NCBI RefSeq assembly: GCF_030142045.1
Contig: NZ_CP126242.1
Coordinates: forward strand, 496,001 to 560,000
DNA: 64,000 nt
Reading direction: 5' to 3'
DNA from: Arthrobacter sp. zg-Y919
GTDB taxonomy: Bacteria; Actinomycetota; Actinomycetes; Actinomycetales; Micrococcaceae
Below, one piece after another: positions 8,625 to 18,957 of the stretch. The notes under the pieces were generated by a model, which was given only the letters and a program-made list of their open reading frames with translations, was not told where the DNA came from and searched no databases. Positions within the stretch are counted from its first letter, which is position 1; each line of letters opens with the position of its first letter. A program made the translations under genes and the position numbers.

Positions 8625-9209
8625 GTGGGTCAAAACCTCAGGCGGGTCCGCAGAATAGCGAAGGTGCAGTTCGGGGCCGCTGAGCCCATGGACAGTTACG
8701 CACACACCTGTGCCCGGCTCGATGCGGCGATTGCAGCCACGGCGGCGCGCCAGGATGTGCTGCGGTCCCAGGTCCGCGCGGCATGGGAAGTGATGCGCCA
8801 CTACAGTGCGGTCACGCGGTCCTACGAGAGCAGGTTGAAGGCGCTGGAAGCCGTTATCGCGGAGGAGCGGCTGGAAGCCGGACAGGCCGTCGCACTCGCC
8901 GAAACCGCGCACCGCATGCACGACCTCGCGGTACGCATCGAAGCCACGGCGCGGCACCATTTTGACGTTGTCCGTGCAAAGGAATCCCGGGTGGAGGAAT
9001 TGATGCAAAGACTGACAAGTTCCAAGTCGCAGTTGAAGCTGGCACGGACGGCAGAGAACCACCGAAACCGGCTGCGGACCCTCGAAGCGGCCAGTGAGCA
9101 GGACCCGCTCATCCGGATCCGCAGCCGTGACGACCTCGAGCTGCACGAGGCGGCCCGGCTGGCCCGGGAGGCAGAGGCCCTGGCCGGACTGAAGGGAGGC
9201 TGGTCCTGA
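8625..9209 (+). CDS. coiled-coil protein of unknown function
   Basis: The gene encodes 194 residues from a GTG at 8625 (an ATG at 8688 is the alternative, giving 173 residues). It is almost entirely charged alpha helix with heptad character from about residue 25 to the end, and has no signal peptide or membrane segment. It overlaps the next gene by one base (TGATG), so the products are likely made in similar amounts and may act together at the membrane. I do not recognise a family. Confidence 0.65.
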   Translation: MGQNLRRVRRIAKVQFGAAEPMDSYAHTCARLDAAIAATAARQDVLRSQVRAAWEVMRHYSAVTRSYESRLKALEAVIAEERLEAGQAVALAETAHRMHDLAVRIEATARHHFDVVRAKESRVEELMQRLTSSKSQLKLARTAENHRNRLRTLEAASEQDPLIRIRSRDDLELHEAARLAREAEALAGLKGGWS

Positions 9210-9760
9210 TGCCGGCGCAGATTCAACCCGTACTGGTGACTGTTCCGCTCAGCCCACGGCATCCCTACTCGGTCCGGACCATTGTGGGACTGAGCGTGTC
9301 AGCGGTGCTTTTCCTGCTGATGGGCGCCGGAGACCTGACCACGATGATCATTGGATTCGGCCTCCTGATGCATCCGGTCCAAGCTGCGACGGACAAATTG
9401 ATCCGGTGGCCCCGGCAGGACCGGGCCGACGCCGAAGCCCTCACCCGGGTGGTCCGCGAGTATTTCTACAATGCCCCTGCGGTGGACGTGAAAGCGGTGC
9501 GGGAACTCGCCCGGACACGGCAGGTGCAGGTTAATGACGACAGTGGCGGGCAGTTGCGCATTGGGCTCACCGGGAGGCGGAAGCCGACGGCGGCTGGCAG
9601 CAGGCCCGAGGCCAGGATCTCCTTCAAATGCGGTGATGTGGGGTTGATGGACTTCGACCGGCTGCTGCAGAACGCCGAAGGCGATCCACAGGTCCGGCGG
9701 GCGACAGACCGGCTGCGCGGGACGGGTACCGGAGCGGCGGAGGCCGGTACAGCGGCCTAA
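9209..9760 (+). CDS. membrane-anchored protein of unknown function
   Basis: The gene encodes 183 residues. A short N-terminal stretch precedes one or two hydrophobic segments (about residues 24-53, IVGLSVSAVLFLLMGAGDLT and following), after which a mostly soluble mixed domain of about 120 residues extends to the C-terminus. It is coupled by TGATG to the coiled-coil gene upstream, and GGGAGG lies ahead of the start. The pair could form a membrane-bound scaffold; this is inference from overlap and topology only. Confidence 0.65.
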   Translation: MPAQIQPVLVTVPLSPRHPYSVRTIVGLSVSAVLFLLMGAGDLTTMIIGFGLLMHPVQAATDKLIRWPRQDRADAEALTRVVREYFYNAPAVDVKAVRELARTRQVQVNDDSGGQLRIGLTGRRKPTAAGSRPEARISFKCGDVGLMDFDRLLQNAEGDPQVRRATDRLRGTGTGAAEAGTAA

Positions 9761-9842
9761 AGCGGAAGCACACCACAGCCGTCCCGGGCAGGGTGCCAGG
9801 CCTGTGGCAGGCTTTGCGCCCGGGGACTGGGATCATGGAAGT

Positions 9843-10262
9843 ATGCAGACTCTCAGCCTCCAGGAAGCCACCGCCCTCGCACAACAGGCAGCAGCCGTCG
9901 CCGCGGACCATATTCCCTACGGCTCCGGACTGGGCGCTCCTGCTTCCTTCACCTTGGCTTGGCTGATGGTGTCCGCCGGGCTGGAGGACGTGCGGGTGGC
10001 CAGCGGAAGCTCCGGCATGGGGGATCATTTCTGGGTGGAGACGGACCAGTGGCGCATCGATCCGACCCTGCACCAGTTCGCCCGCTTCAAGGACCGTCCA
10101 CTGGTGGAACCGGTCAGTGAACCGGGCAACGTCGTCGCCGTCAAGTACCACGCCGTGCCGCGCTCGCGGCAGGAAGCGGTGCGGGAAGTGTCCTACGGCT
10201 TCCGCAATGCTGCGGAGACGGAAGCCTTCGTCAACGAGATGGCTGCGGCTATCCGCCTGTAG
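9843..10262 (+). CDS. conserved hypothetical protein
   Basis: The gene encodes 139 residues from an ATG at 9843 preceded by GGAAG; a longer frame from 9804 adds non-conserved residues. The product is soluble, with mixed alpha/beta character and a central block WVETDQWRIDPTLHQFARFK. I do not recognise a domain. It is followed after 54 bases by the Pth2-like gene on the same strand. Confidence 0.6.
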   Translation: MQTLSLQEATALAQQAAAVAADHIPYGSGLGAPASFTLAWLMVSAGLEDVRVASGSSGMGDHFWVETDQWRIDPTLHQFARFKDRPLVEPVSEPGNVVAVKYHAVPRSRQEAVREVSYGFRNAAETEAFVNEMAAAIRL

Positions 10263-10316
10263 CCCCGGCCCGGATCCTCCGCCTGGCCCCGGCCGCAGAC
10301 GTGGAAAACTGGAAGC

Positions 10317-10982
10317 ATGCAGCCGTTCGACAAAGTCCAGCCCATTGTCCTGCTCGTGGATAAGACCGATCCCGCCATGCACCGCGACGCGGTGGCCGCT
10401 GCCGCTGTTGCCAGCGTCCGGGCGTACATGGCGACGGGAGACAGCGAAGCGTGGGAGAACTGGCTGTACGGGCGGTTCACGAAAACCGTCCGCCGCGCCA
10501 ACCCCAGCACGTTCGACCGCCTCGCTGCCCACGCGCCCTCCGGCCCGGTGGCGGTGGGAGAGGCACGGGCAATCGCCTTCCAGCCGGTGACGTACGAGCA
10601 GATGCCCAAGAACCTGGCCAAGCTGCAGGTGTCCGGAACCCAGCTGCCGGATGGCGAACCCGCGCCCTGGCCGGAGCAGGCGCCCGTGATCGTGCTGAAC
10701 GCTGACCTGGAGATGTCCACGGGCAAGGCCTCCGCGCAGGCTGCCCATGCCCTGCTGTCCTGGTACCTGGCGTTGGAGCCTGCCGGACGGCAGGCCTGGC
10801 AGGAAGCCGGTGCACCCGCGGGAGTGCGCTTTACTCCGGGGGAGCAGTTCGCTGCGCTCGCTGCCCGGCCCGGGGCCGGCCCGCTGATTGTCGACGCCGG
10901 AATGACCGAGATTGCGCCCGACACCGCAACAGCGTTTGTGGCTTCGGCCAGCTTCAGTACCGCCGCCGGCTCGCACGCCTGA
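10317..10982 (+). CDS. peptidyl-tRNA hydrolase 2 (Pth2)-like protein
   Basis: The 221-residue protein carries the Pth2 hallmark block in VLNADLEMSTGKASAQAAHA (about residues 126-145) and the closing motif IVDAGMTEIAPDTATAFV. Pth2 enzymes cleave peptidyl-tRNA, but this is not the main bacterial Pth. Classical Pth2 proteins are about 120 residues, so the first 120 residues here are an additional N-terminal part. Activity on peptidyl-tRNA is likely but not shown by sequence alone. Confidence 0.78.
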   Translation: MQPFDKVQPIVLLVDKTDPAMHRDAVAAAAVASVRAYMATGDSEAWENWLYGRFTKTVRRANPSTFDRLAAHAPSGPVAVGEARAIAFQPVTYEQMPKNLAKLQVSGTQLPDGEPAPWPEQAPVIVLNADLEMSTGKASAQAAHALLSWYLALEPAGRQAWQEAGAPAGVRFTPGEQFAALAARPGAGPLIVDAGMTEIAPDTATAFVASASFSTAAGSHA

Positions 10983-11024
10983 CGCCAAGGCCACGCGGAC
11001 CGGGACCGTGATAAAAAGACTCAG

Positions 11025-12272
11025 GTGAGCGAGACCAAAAAGACCCGGACGCAGACAGCCGGACGCCGCAGCCAGCTGCCTTTCTGGTTGGTCGGCATCG
11101 CCGTCGTCCTCGTAGCTGTAAACCTGCGCCCCGGAGTGTCCTCCGTGGGACCGGTCCTGGCCGAACTGCAGGCCGGACTGGGGCTGGATGCCACAGCTGC
11201 CGGAGTGCTGACCGCCCTGCCCGGGCTGACGTTCGCGGCGGTGGGGGCGCTCGCCGTCGCCCTCTCGCGCAAAACCGGAATCAACGGGTCGATTGTCCTG
11301 GCTCTGGCAGTAGTGGCCGGTGGCCTGCTGATCCGTTCGCTGGTGGATTCGGCCGTGCTGTTCCTGGCCCTGACAGTCCTTGCCTTCGCCGGAATGGCAG
11401 TCGGCAACATCCTGGTCCCGGCGTTCATCAAGCGCCACGCGGGCAGGCACCTGCCCGTCTTGAACTCCGTGTACGGCACCACCCTCGCCCTGGGGGCCAC
11501 CCTGCCGCTGCTGTTCGGGGGTGTGCTGGCCGGTTCCGGTCCGGCGGGCTGGCGGCTGAGCTTGGGGTTCTGGGGTGCCGCGGCACTGGCGGCGTTTGTG
11601 CTGTGGGCCCTCCTGGCGCTGCGGGCGGGACGGGACCCGGTGGTTGCCGGAGAACCGGGCCGCCCCAAGCGTGCCCGGATGTGGTCTTCGCCCACCGCCG
11701 TCGCCCTCAGCATTTTCTTCGGAGTGCAGTCCATGAACGCATACGTCCAGTTCGGCTGGATGGCACAGATCTACCGCGACGCCGGCCTGGACCAGGGGTC
11801 CGCCGGATTGATGGCGGCGATCATTGCCGGTCTCGGCATACCGGGCGGGCTGATCATGCCGGCCCTCGTGGCCCGCTCCCCGAGGCTGCGGTTCTACATC
11901 GCCGGCCTGGGCGGTTTTATGCTCGTCGGCTACAGCGGCCTGTTGCTGGGTCCGGACACGCTGCCGTGGCTGTGGGCGCTCTGCCTGGGGATCGGCGGGT
12001 TTGCCTTTCCCACCGCACTGGCCCTGATTACCGCCCGGTCCCGCGAGCCCCGGACCACCGCGCAGCTCTCCGGCTTTATTCAGCCCGTGGGCTATTTGCT
12101 GGCGGCCCTGGGACCGTTCGCGATTGGCGCCCTACACGACGTCTCGGGCAGCTGGACCCTGCCGCTGGCCATCCTCCTGGCCTCCAGCGTCGTGATGGTG
12201 GCGGCGGGGGTCCGCGCCGCCGCACCCCGGTTTGTGGATGACGAGCTGGGGACTGCCCCAACGCCCCGGTGA
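11025..12272 (+). CDS. CynX/NimT-type MFS permease
   Basis: The 415-residue protein has 12 predicted hydrophobic segments and begins with a GTG at 11025. The first-helix motif VAVNLRPGVSSVGPVL is characteristic of the CynX/NimT (cyanate or nitroimidazole) MFS group, where substrates are poorly defined. Other supporting blocks are PGLTFAAVGAL and GFIQPVGYLLAALGPF near the C-terminus. It converges with the SDR gene 14 bases downstream. Confidence 0.88.
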   Translation: MSETKKTRTQTAGRRSQLPFWLVGIAVVLVAVNLRPGVSSVGPVLAELQAGLGLDATAAGVLTALPGLTFAAVGALAVALSRKTGINGSIVLALAVVAGGLLIRSLVDSAVLFLALTVLAFAGMAVGNILVPAFIKRHAGRHLPVLNSVYGTTLALGATLPLLFGGVLAGSGPAGWRLSLGFWGAAALAAFVLWALLALRAGRDPVVAGEPGRPKRARMWSSPTAVALSIFFGVQSMNAYVQFGWMAQIYRDAGLDQGSAGLMAAIIAGLGIPGGLIMPALVARSPRLRFYIAGLGGFMLVGYSGLLLGPDTLPWLWALCLGIGGFAFPTALALITARSREPRTTAQLSGFIQPVGYLLAALGPFAIGALHDVSGSWTLPLAILLASSVVMVAAGVRAAAPRFVDDELGTAPTPR

Positions 12273-12286
12273 CAGGCCCCGGTGGG

Positions 12287-13042
12287 TCAGCGCAGGTAGG
12301 AGGCGCCGTTGACGTCGATCACCGTGCCGCTGACCCACAGCGGGGCGTCCGTGGCGAGCCAGGCTGCGGTGGCCGCCACTTCCTCCGGCTCCGCGACCCG
12401 GTTGAACGGACTCTGCGCCCGGATGGCGGCGCCGCGGGCGCCCTCCAGATCGGGGCGCCCCATCCGGGTGTCCACGAACCCGGGTGCGACGGCGGCGGAA
12501 AAGATCCCGTGCGGGGCCAGCGCCACGGCAAGGGACTGGGTGAGGGAGTGCAGTCCTGCCTTGCTGGCACCGTAGGCCGGGTTCTCCGGCTCCCCGCGGT
12601 AGGCGCCACGTGATCCCACGTTCACGAGCCGTCCGCCCGCCGGGCCTTCGGGCCGCTGGAGCAGGTGCTCGGCCATCAGCCGGCACAGGTTCGCCGGTGC
12701 CATGAGGTTCACGTCAATGGTCTGCCGCCAGGTCGCCTGCCAGTCCTCAAAGGACCCGGACGTCACGGGCTGGGCGCGGAAAATCCCGGCGTTGTTCACC
12801 AGGACGTCCAGCCCGCCCAGCTGATCCACGGCATCCGCGAAAACCCGCTCGCACTCGGCAGGGGAGGCCAGATCTCCGACGACGACGTGCCCGGTCCCGG
12901 GCAGCGCATCCGCCACTGCCTGGGCGGCCCCGGCGTCGTGCCCGGCGTGGACCGCGACCGTGCAGCCCGCTTCCGCCAGTGCTGCCGCGATTGCCGATCC
13001 GATGCCCCGGCCCGCGCCGGTGACCAAAATATTTGTACCCAT
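12287..13042 (-). CDS. SDR oxidoreductase (FabG-like)
   Basis: The 251-residue classical short-chain dehydrogenase has the cofactor motif TGAGRGIGSAIA (TGxxxGIG, residues 8-19), the NNAG motif (VLVNNAGIF) and the active-site YGASK (Y-x-x-x-K, preceded by the serine strand VNVGSRGAYRG). It most likely reduces or oxidises a small carbonyl or alcohol with NAD(P)(H); the substrate is not predictable. It lies 39 bases downstream of the NhaA-DsbA gene on the same strand. Confidence 0.9.
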   Translation of the reverse strand: MGTNILVTGAGRGIGSAIAAALAEAGCTVAVHAGHDAGAAQAVADALPGTGHVVVGDLASPAECERVFADAVDQLGGLDVLVNNAGIFRAQPVTSGSFEDWQATWRQTIDVNLMAPANLCRLMAEHLLQRPEGPAGGRLVNVGSRGAYRGEPENPAYGASKAGLHSLTQSLAVALAPHGIFSAAVAPGFVDTRMGRPDLEGARGAAIRAQSPFNRVAEPEEVAATAAWLATDAPLWVSGTVIDVNGASYLR

Positions 13043-13081
13043 GGGCCGAGCGTACCCGCCGGGTGCCGTACCCGCAGAGGG

Positions 13082-14908
13082 CTAGGGGACTGCTTTCCGT
13101 GAGGCTTCCAGTGCGCGGATCAGGGTGGCGGTGTCATAGGGTCCGTGGTGCCGGCGGTGCCCAACGAAGAACGTTGGTGTGCCGTGCAGGTCCATGGACT
13201 CGGCGTCGAGGGCATCATCCAGTACCCGGTTGCTGACCTTCGCCGAGCGGAGGTCCGCTTCGAACCGGTCCATGTCCAGGCCCAGGCTTTCGGCCGCGGC
13301 CAGCAGGTCTTCGGGGAGCAGGTCGTCCTGGTGCTCGAAGAGGTGGGCGCTGTAGTCCCGGAAGTGCCCCTGCCGTCCCGCGGCCTCTGCTGCTTCGGCG
13401 GCCGCGACGGCGTGGGGATGGACCCGCGACAGGGGGAGGTGGCGCCAGACATAGCGCAGCTCGGAACCGAAATGCTCGCGCACCTCCAGGATGGTCCCGG
13501 TGGCCCGGCTGCAGAAGGGGCACTCATAGTCCCCGTATTCCACCAGGGTCAACGGAGCATCCGGGGGTCCCACAATGTGGTCCCGGGACGGGTCCACGGG
13601 CCGGGCCAGCACTTCACCCAGTGGAACGGCAGGGCGCCGCCGCTCCACGATCCGGAAGATGATGGTTCCGGCGGCAAACGCCAGCAGTGACCCGGCCAGA
13701 ACGGCGACGCGTGCCTCGTTCTGCACCGCGGGGTCGTCAATGGCCAGGCCGATGATGAAGAGGGCGATGGTGAATCCGATACCGGACAGGGCGGCACCGC
13801 CGGCAATGCGACCCAGTGTCAGGCCGGGGCCGAATTCGCCGATCCGCAGCCGGCGCAGCATTGCTGCGGCGCCGAAAATCCCGGTGAACTTTCCCAGCAC
13901 CAGACCGCAGACTATGCCCCAGGCGAGTGGGGAGTGGAGGGCCCGGTCCAGCGTGGCGCCGTCCAGTTTGACCCCCGCGTTGGCCAGGGCGAACAAGGGC
14001 AGGATCAGGTAATCCACGTACGGGGTGTACGCGCTGTGCAGCCGGTCGTTGATGGAGATGGACTCCCGAACGCTGTTCACGGCGGCCCGGGCGTACCCGG
14101 AATTGGGTGACTGCCGGAAAATCCGGGTGACCTCCAGGGCACGCTCCACGTCCCGCCGGGCGGGTGGAAACACCGGGACCAGCAGGGCAATCCCGACGCC
14201 GGCCAGCGTCGGATGCACGCCCGAGGCGTAGAAAGCCAGCCAGACGAGGACCGCCAGCACGGCGTATACGGCTCCACGCCCGTAGGGCAGATACCGGGTC
14301 AGTCCCACAGCCGCGAGCCCGGCAAAGGCCAGCAGCAGCGGTACTACTTCCAGATGGTCCGTATAGACCAGGGCAATGATGCTGAGCGCAGCGACGTCGT
14401 CGACCACCGCAAGCGTCAGGAGGAAGATCCGCAGCCGGCCGGGTACCCGGGGACCGGCGATCGCCAGCGCACCCAGGAGGAACGCAGTGTCGGTGGAGAT
14501 GACCACACCCCACGCGCCGGCATCCTCGGTCCCGCCGGTGAACAGCAGGAAGACTGCGGCCGGTACGGCGATTCCCGCTGCCGCAGCCACCACCGGAACC
14601 ACCGCCCGTGACCGGTTGGTCAGTTCCCCCAGGGCGAATTCCCGCCGCACCTCCAAGCCCACTACAAAAAAGAACACGGCCATGAGTGCGTCGTTGATCA
14701 GCTCCCGGGCCGTCAGTTCCAGGATCATGCTGCCGGCACGTACCTCAACGGTGGTTTCCCAGAACTCGTTGTACGAGGCGGCAAACGGCGCGTTGGCCCA
14801 CAGCACCGCCAGGATGGTGGCCAGCAGCAGCAGGGCGGCAGGACGCTTCTCCCCAGCGCCGTTGGCGGGGGCAGAGGTGGAGGCGATGCGGTGCGGGCGG
14901 GCCAGCAC
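13082..14908 (-). CDS. nhaA: NhaA Na+/H+ antiporter fused to a DsbA-like thioredoxin domain
   Basis: The 608-residue protein has two parts. Residues 1 to about 420 are a complete NhaA antiporter, with the paired ion-binding aspartates in LAVVDDVAALSIIA and the upstream aspartate in ISTDTAFLLGALAI. From about residue 425 a soluble DsbA/thioredoxin-like domain follows, with the redox motif CPFC (in YGDYECPFCSRATG) and the cis-proline segment LHGTPTFFVG. This fusion is known in actinobacterial NhaA proteins. The start is a GTG two bases after the phosphatase stop, so the two genes are almost certainly co-transcribed. The role of the redox domain is unclear. Confidence 0.93.
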   Translation of the reverse strand: MLARPHRIASTSAPANGAGEKRPAALLLLATILAVLWANAPFAASYNEFWETTVEVRAGSMILELTARELINDALMAVFFFVVGLEVRREFALGELTNRSRAVVPVVAAAAGIAVPAAVFLLFTGGTEDAGAWGVVISTDTAFLLGALAIAGPRVPGRLRIFLLTLAVVDDVAALSIIALVYTDHLEVVPLLLAFAGLAAVGLTRYLPYGRGAVYAVLAVLVWLAFYASGVHPTLAGVGIALLVPVFPPARRDVERALEVTRIFRQSPNSGYARAAVNSVRESISINDRLHSAYTPYVDYLILPLFALANAGVKLDGATLDRALHSPLAWGIVCGLVLGKFTGIFGAAAMLRRLRIGEFGPGLTLGRIAGGAALSGIGFTIALFIIGLAIDDPAVQNEARVAVLAGSLLAFAAGTIIFRIVERRRPAVPLGEVLARPVDPSRDHIVGPPDAPLTLVEYGDYECPFCSRATGTILEVREHFGSELRYVWRHLPLSRVHPHAVAAAEAAEAAGRQGHFRDYSAHLFEHQDDLLPEDLLAAAESLGLDMDRFEADLRSAKVSNRVLDDALDAESMDLHGTPTFFVGHRRHHGPYDTATLIRALEASRKAVP

Positions 14909-14910
14909 CG

Positions 14911-15678
14911 CTACACCTGTGCGGGTACGGGCTGCACCAGCTTGCCGCGCAGGCGGCCGACCAGTTCGGAGCTAAGCCCGCCCGAACGCAGCACCGCGGC
15001 GACGCCGCCCGCCCTGGCATCCAGGGTTGCCAGCATGGACCGAATCGCGTCCGGGTGCGCGGCCAAGAGGGGATGGTCCGCGGCGATGCCGTAACCGCCG
15101 CTGAGGTCGGTCAGCCCCAGCCGTCGGTAGACCCCGGGTAAACGGTTCTGCGTCAGGGCATAGTCCTCGGCGATGGCCTCCGGCTCAGCCCCCAGCACCG
15201 CCAGCAGTGCTGCGGCGAACAGGCCGGTGCGGTCCTTGCCGGCGGCACAGTGGAACAGCACCGCACCGGGGGAGTCAGCCACGGCCTGCAGGCCCCGCAC
15301 GAGGGCCTCTTTCTGTGAGAGGAGAAGCTTCGCGTACCACTGGCCCACGTGCTCCGGGGAGCGGACCGAGTCCAGCAGGTGCACGGCCGGTTCCGTCGGT
15401 GTGCCCAGGGAATCGGTCAGGGGCAGGGCCAGATACTGCACCGGGTGGTCCGCGGACGGGCCACGTCCGGTGCGTTCCGCTTCGTCCGCCGAGCGCAGAT
15501 CGATGATGGTGCGCAGGCCCGCCTTCACGAGTTCGGCCACCTGTTCCGCGGTGGTGGTCGCGACGTCGTCGGCCCTGAACACCAGGCCCGTGCGGATCTT
15601 CCCTCCCTCCACGGGAATCCCGCCCAGATCCCGCAGGTTCGCCAGCGGCGTCGGGGCGGGAACGATGGGTTTAGGCAT
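14911..15678 (-). CDS. tyrosine-protein phosphatase (Y_phosphatase3 type)
   Basis: The 255-residue protein carries the Cx5R active site HCAAGKDRTG (around residues 150-160) and the N-terminal NLRDLGG block typical of bacterial LipA/MptpB-like phosphatases. The ATG at 15678 has GGAGG upstream. In mycobacteria the family includes secreted phosphotyrosine/phosphoinositide phosphatases; no signal peptide is seen here. It is the first gene of a unit with the NhaA-DsbA gene. Confidence 0.9.
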   Translation of the reverse strand: MPKPIVPAPTPLANLRDLGGIPVEGGKIRTGLVFRADDVATTTAEQVAELVKAGLRTIIDLRSADEAERTGRGPSADHPVQYLALPLTDSLGTPTEPAVHLLDSVRSPEHVGQWYAKLLLSQKEALVRGLQAVADSPGAVLFHCAAGKDRTGLFAAALLAVLGAEPEAIAEDYALTQNRLPGVYRRLGLTDLSGGYGIAADHPLLAAHPDAIRSMLATLDARAGGVAAVLRSGGLSSELVGRLRGKLVQPVPAQV

Positions 15679-15810
15679 GGCAGGTTTCCTCCCGGGTACC
15701 GTCCGCAGGGCATGGCCGGCGGCGCGTGTGGGCACCATCTTAGGCACGATCGACAGCCTGTGCCGGGCCCAACTATGAGGCATGGCTCACATAGCGATAG
15801 GGTGAATTGA

Positions 15811-17361
<1,551 letters not shown>

Positions 17362-17381
17362 GCCCCTGAGTTGCGGGGCGC

Positions 17382-17762
17382 CTAGCTTCCGCGCAGCCGG
17401 TCCAGTTCGCGGCGGTCCTTCTTGGTGGGGCGCCCCGCGCCCCGGTCCCGGACCGGTATCCCCAGTGCCGGGGCGGCGGGCCGGGCGGGCGTGTGGTCGG
17501 TGAAGCAGTGCGACGCCGCCTCCGCGCCGACGCGTTTGGCTATCAGTTGCCGCACCTCCAGGATCCGCTCGAAGCCGGGCTGCCGGATCCGGACGGTGTC
17601 CCCGGGCTGCACCGGCTGCGCCGCCTTGGCCGGATTGCCGTTCAGCCGGACGTGGCCGGCACGGCATGCGGCAGTAGCCGCGGAGCGGGTTTTATAGGCC
17701 CGGACGGCCCACAGCCAGGCGTCCACCCGGACGGATTTGGAAGTGCTTGCTGGAATGCTCAT
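17382..17762 (-). CDS. RNA-binding S4-domain protein (HslR-like)
   Basis: The 126-residue basic protein has an N-terminal S4 RNA-binding domain (VRVDAWLWAVRAYKTRSAAT, AGHVRLNGNPAKAAQPVQPG) and a conserved C-terminal tail of the HslR/Hsp15 type ending KKDRRELDRLRG. HslR binds the 50S subunit carrying a nascent chain after heat shock. I chose the ATG at 17762 because it follows the HNH stop by 13 bases and the S4 domain starts there. Confidence 0.87.
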   Translation of the reverse strand: MSIPASTSKSVRVDAWLWAVRAYKTRSAATAACRAGHVRLNGNPAKAAQPVQPGDTVRIRQPGFERILEVRQLIAKRVGAEAASHCFTDHTPARPAAPALGIPVRDRGAGRPTKKDRRELDRLRGS

Positions 17763-17775
17763 GGGAATTCCGAGT

Positions 17776-18663
17776 CTAGCGAAGTCCGCGCAGCCGGGCA
17801 GCGTCATCCAGCGCCTGCTGCTGTTCCGCAGTCACCACGGACCCGACGACGACGGCAGCCACCCCGGTCCCGGCAGGGTCCACCTCCGCCGCCGCATCCG
17901 GGGCAGCGGAGAGCAGGGCACGAACCTCCGCCGGGGTGTAGGGGACCGGCACCCGGGTGTGTGCCACGGTGTGGCAGGTGGGACACAGCGGCACCAGGTC
18001 CGACACCGGATCCAGGATGTACCCGGCCGGCAGGTCCGGGCCCGGCACCAGATGGTGTACTTGCAGCAGGGCCTGGGCTCCGGGGCCATACCGCTGGACG
18101 GGGACCAGCCCGCAGGCCGCGCAGCTGTCGCCGTGGTAGGCCAGGCACAAGCGCCGTGCCTCGGCGTCGTGCTCGTATCTATTGGCGGGCTGCAGGACGA
18201 GGGCCTGGGCGTCCAGCGTTCCCGGGACCGGGCTCAGGGGATCCGGTCCGGAACCGAGGAACCCGGACCACAGCCGGCGCAGCGCGGGAACCGAGGCAGG
18301 GGGAACGGCCGCAGCGCCGCCGTCGGACAGGGCAGGCAGGGCCGGCACGCTTTCCTGCAGAAGCACTGCCGGCAGTTCCTCGCCCAGGGGCAGCAGCAGA
18401 TCGAAGTCCACCGTGACGGCTCCGGGTCCGCCGTGGTTTTCGTCGGAAGAGACGATGCCGTGGCCCGCCAGTCCGCGCGGCCCCCGCCCGCTGTTTCCGC
18501 ACAGCACGAGCCAGACCTCGGCGCCGGGTGCCGGCCGGGCTCCGGACAGCGGAACACTCCGGCGGACGGTTCCGCCGCCGGCTACGGTGCTTACGGCAGG
18601 GCCGTAACCGCCCGGCCAGGGATCCGGCAGGTCAGCATTCCACGGGAGAAGGACGGAAGGCAC
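17776..18663 (-). CDS. HNH endonuclease with N-terminal EVE-like region
   Basis: The 295-residue protein has a C-terminal HNH nuclease: the zinc pairs are C-A-A-C (SCAACGL) and C-P-T-C (LCPTCHTVAH), with the VHHLVPG catalytic histidine between them. The N-terminal half includes a segment EVWLVLCGNSGRGPRGLAGH that resembles the EVE/modified-base reader domains often fused to HNH. If correct, it would recognise or cut modified DNA, but that link is tentative. It starts with GTG at 18663, three bases after the DUF1540 gene stop, and ends 13 bases before the S4 gene. Confidence 0.82.
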   Translation of the reverse strand: MPSVLLPWNADLPDPWPGGYGPAVSTVAGGGTVRRSVPLSGARPAPGAEVWLVLCGNSGRGPRGLAGHGIVSSDENHGGPGAVTVDFDLLLPLGEELPAVLLQESVPALPALSDGGAAAVPPASVPALRRLWSGFLGSGPDPLSPVPGTLDAQALVLQPANRYEHDAEARRLCLAYHGDSCAACGLVPVQRYGPGAQALLQVHHLVPGPDLPAGYILDPVSDLVPLCPTCHTVAHTRVPVPYTPAEVRALLSAAPDAAAEVDPAGTGVAAVVVGSVVTAEQQQALDDAARLRGLR

Positions 18664-18666
18664 CGG

Positions 18667-18957
18667 TCAGCGGGGCTGATAGGTAAGGCAGTCCGCCAGT
18701 TCGGCGCCGGGCCCCACCCGGACATCATGGGCGTCGCACATCAGGTGGTTGTTGAACCGGCACTCGTTGCGCTGGCAGGCGCCAACCTGGGCGAGGACCT
18801 TCGGCAGGCCACCGGTCGCAGACGTGTCAATGAAGGTGGCGCAGCTGGCGTGGTCCGGAGTGCCGCCGACGGTGATGGCGTAGGCGGTGCAGCCCTCGTG
18901 GTTGAAGTCGCAGCTGGACACCGTGCAATCCTGCACGTGGGCAACATGATCGGTCAT
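18667..18957 (-). CDS. DUF1540 cysteine-rich protein
   Basis: The 96-residue protein contains two copies of the DUF1540 cysteine motif, CTVSSCDFNHEGCTAYAI and ACQRNECRFNNHLMCDAHDV, each closed by a later cysteine. The pattern suggests metal binding. The ATG at 18957 sits behind GGGAGG; an upstream in-frame start lacks a ribosome site. It heads a run of three close minus-strand genes (DUF1540, HNH, S4). Confidence 0.88.
   Translation of the reverse strand: MTDHVAHVQDCTVSSCDFNHEGCTAYAITVGGTPDHASCATFIDTSATGGLPKVLAQVGACQRNECRFNNHLMCDAHDVRVGPGAELADCLTYQPR

Noticed and set aside
12132..12686. A frame antisense to the MFS/SDR junction
   Set aside because: It reads as Arg/Gly/Pro-rich sequence across two well-supported genes and has no recognisable domain.
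15760..15800. A possible CRP/GlxR box before the CoA-transferase gene (TGTGAG...CTCATA)
   Set aside because: The spacer between half-sites is too long for the TGTGA-N6-TCACA consensus.
18667..18957. DUF1540 protein as a toxin or antitoxin of the HNH gene
   Set aside because: The double cysteine motif is a plain DUF1540 pattern and nothing else in the pair suggests a toxin-antitoxin arrangement.
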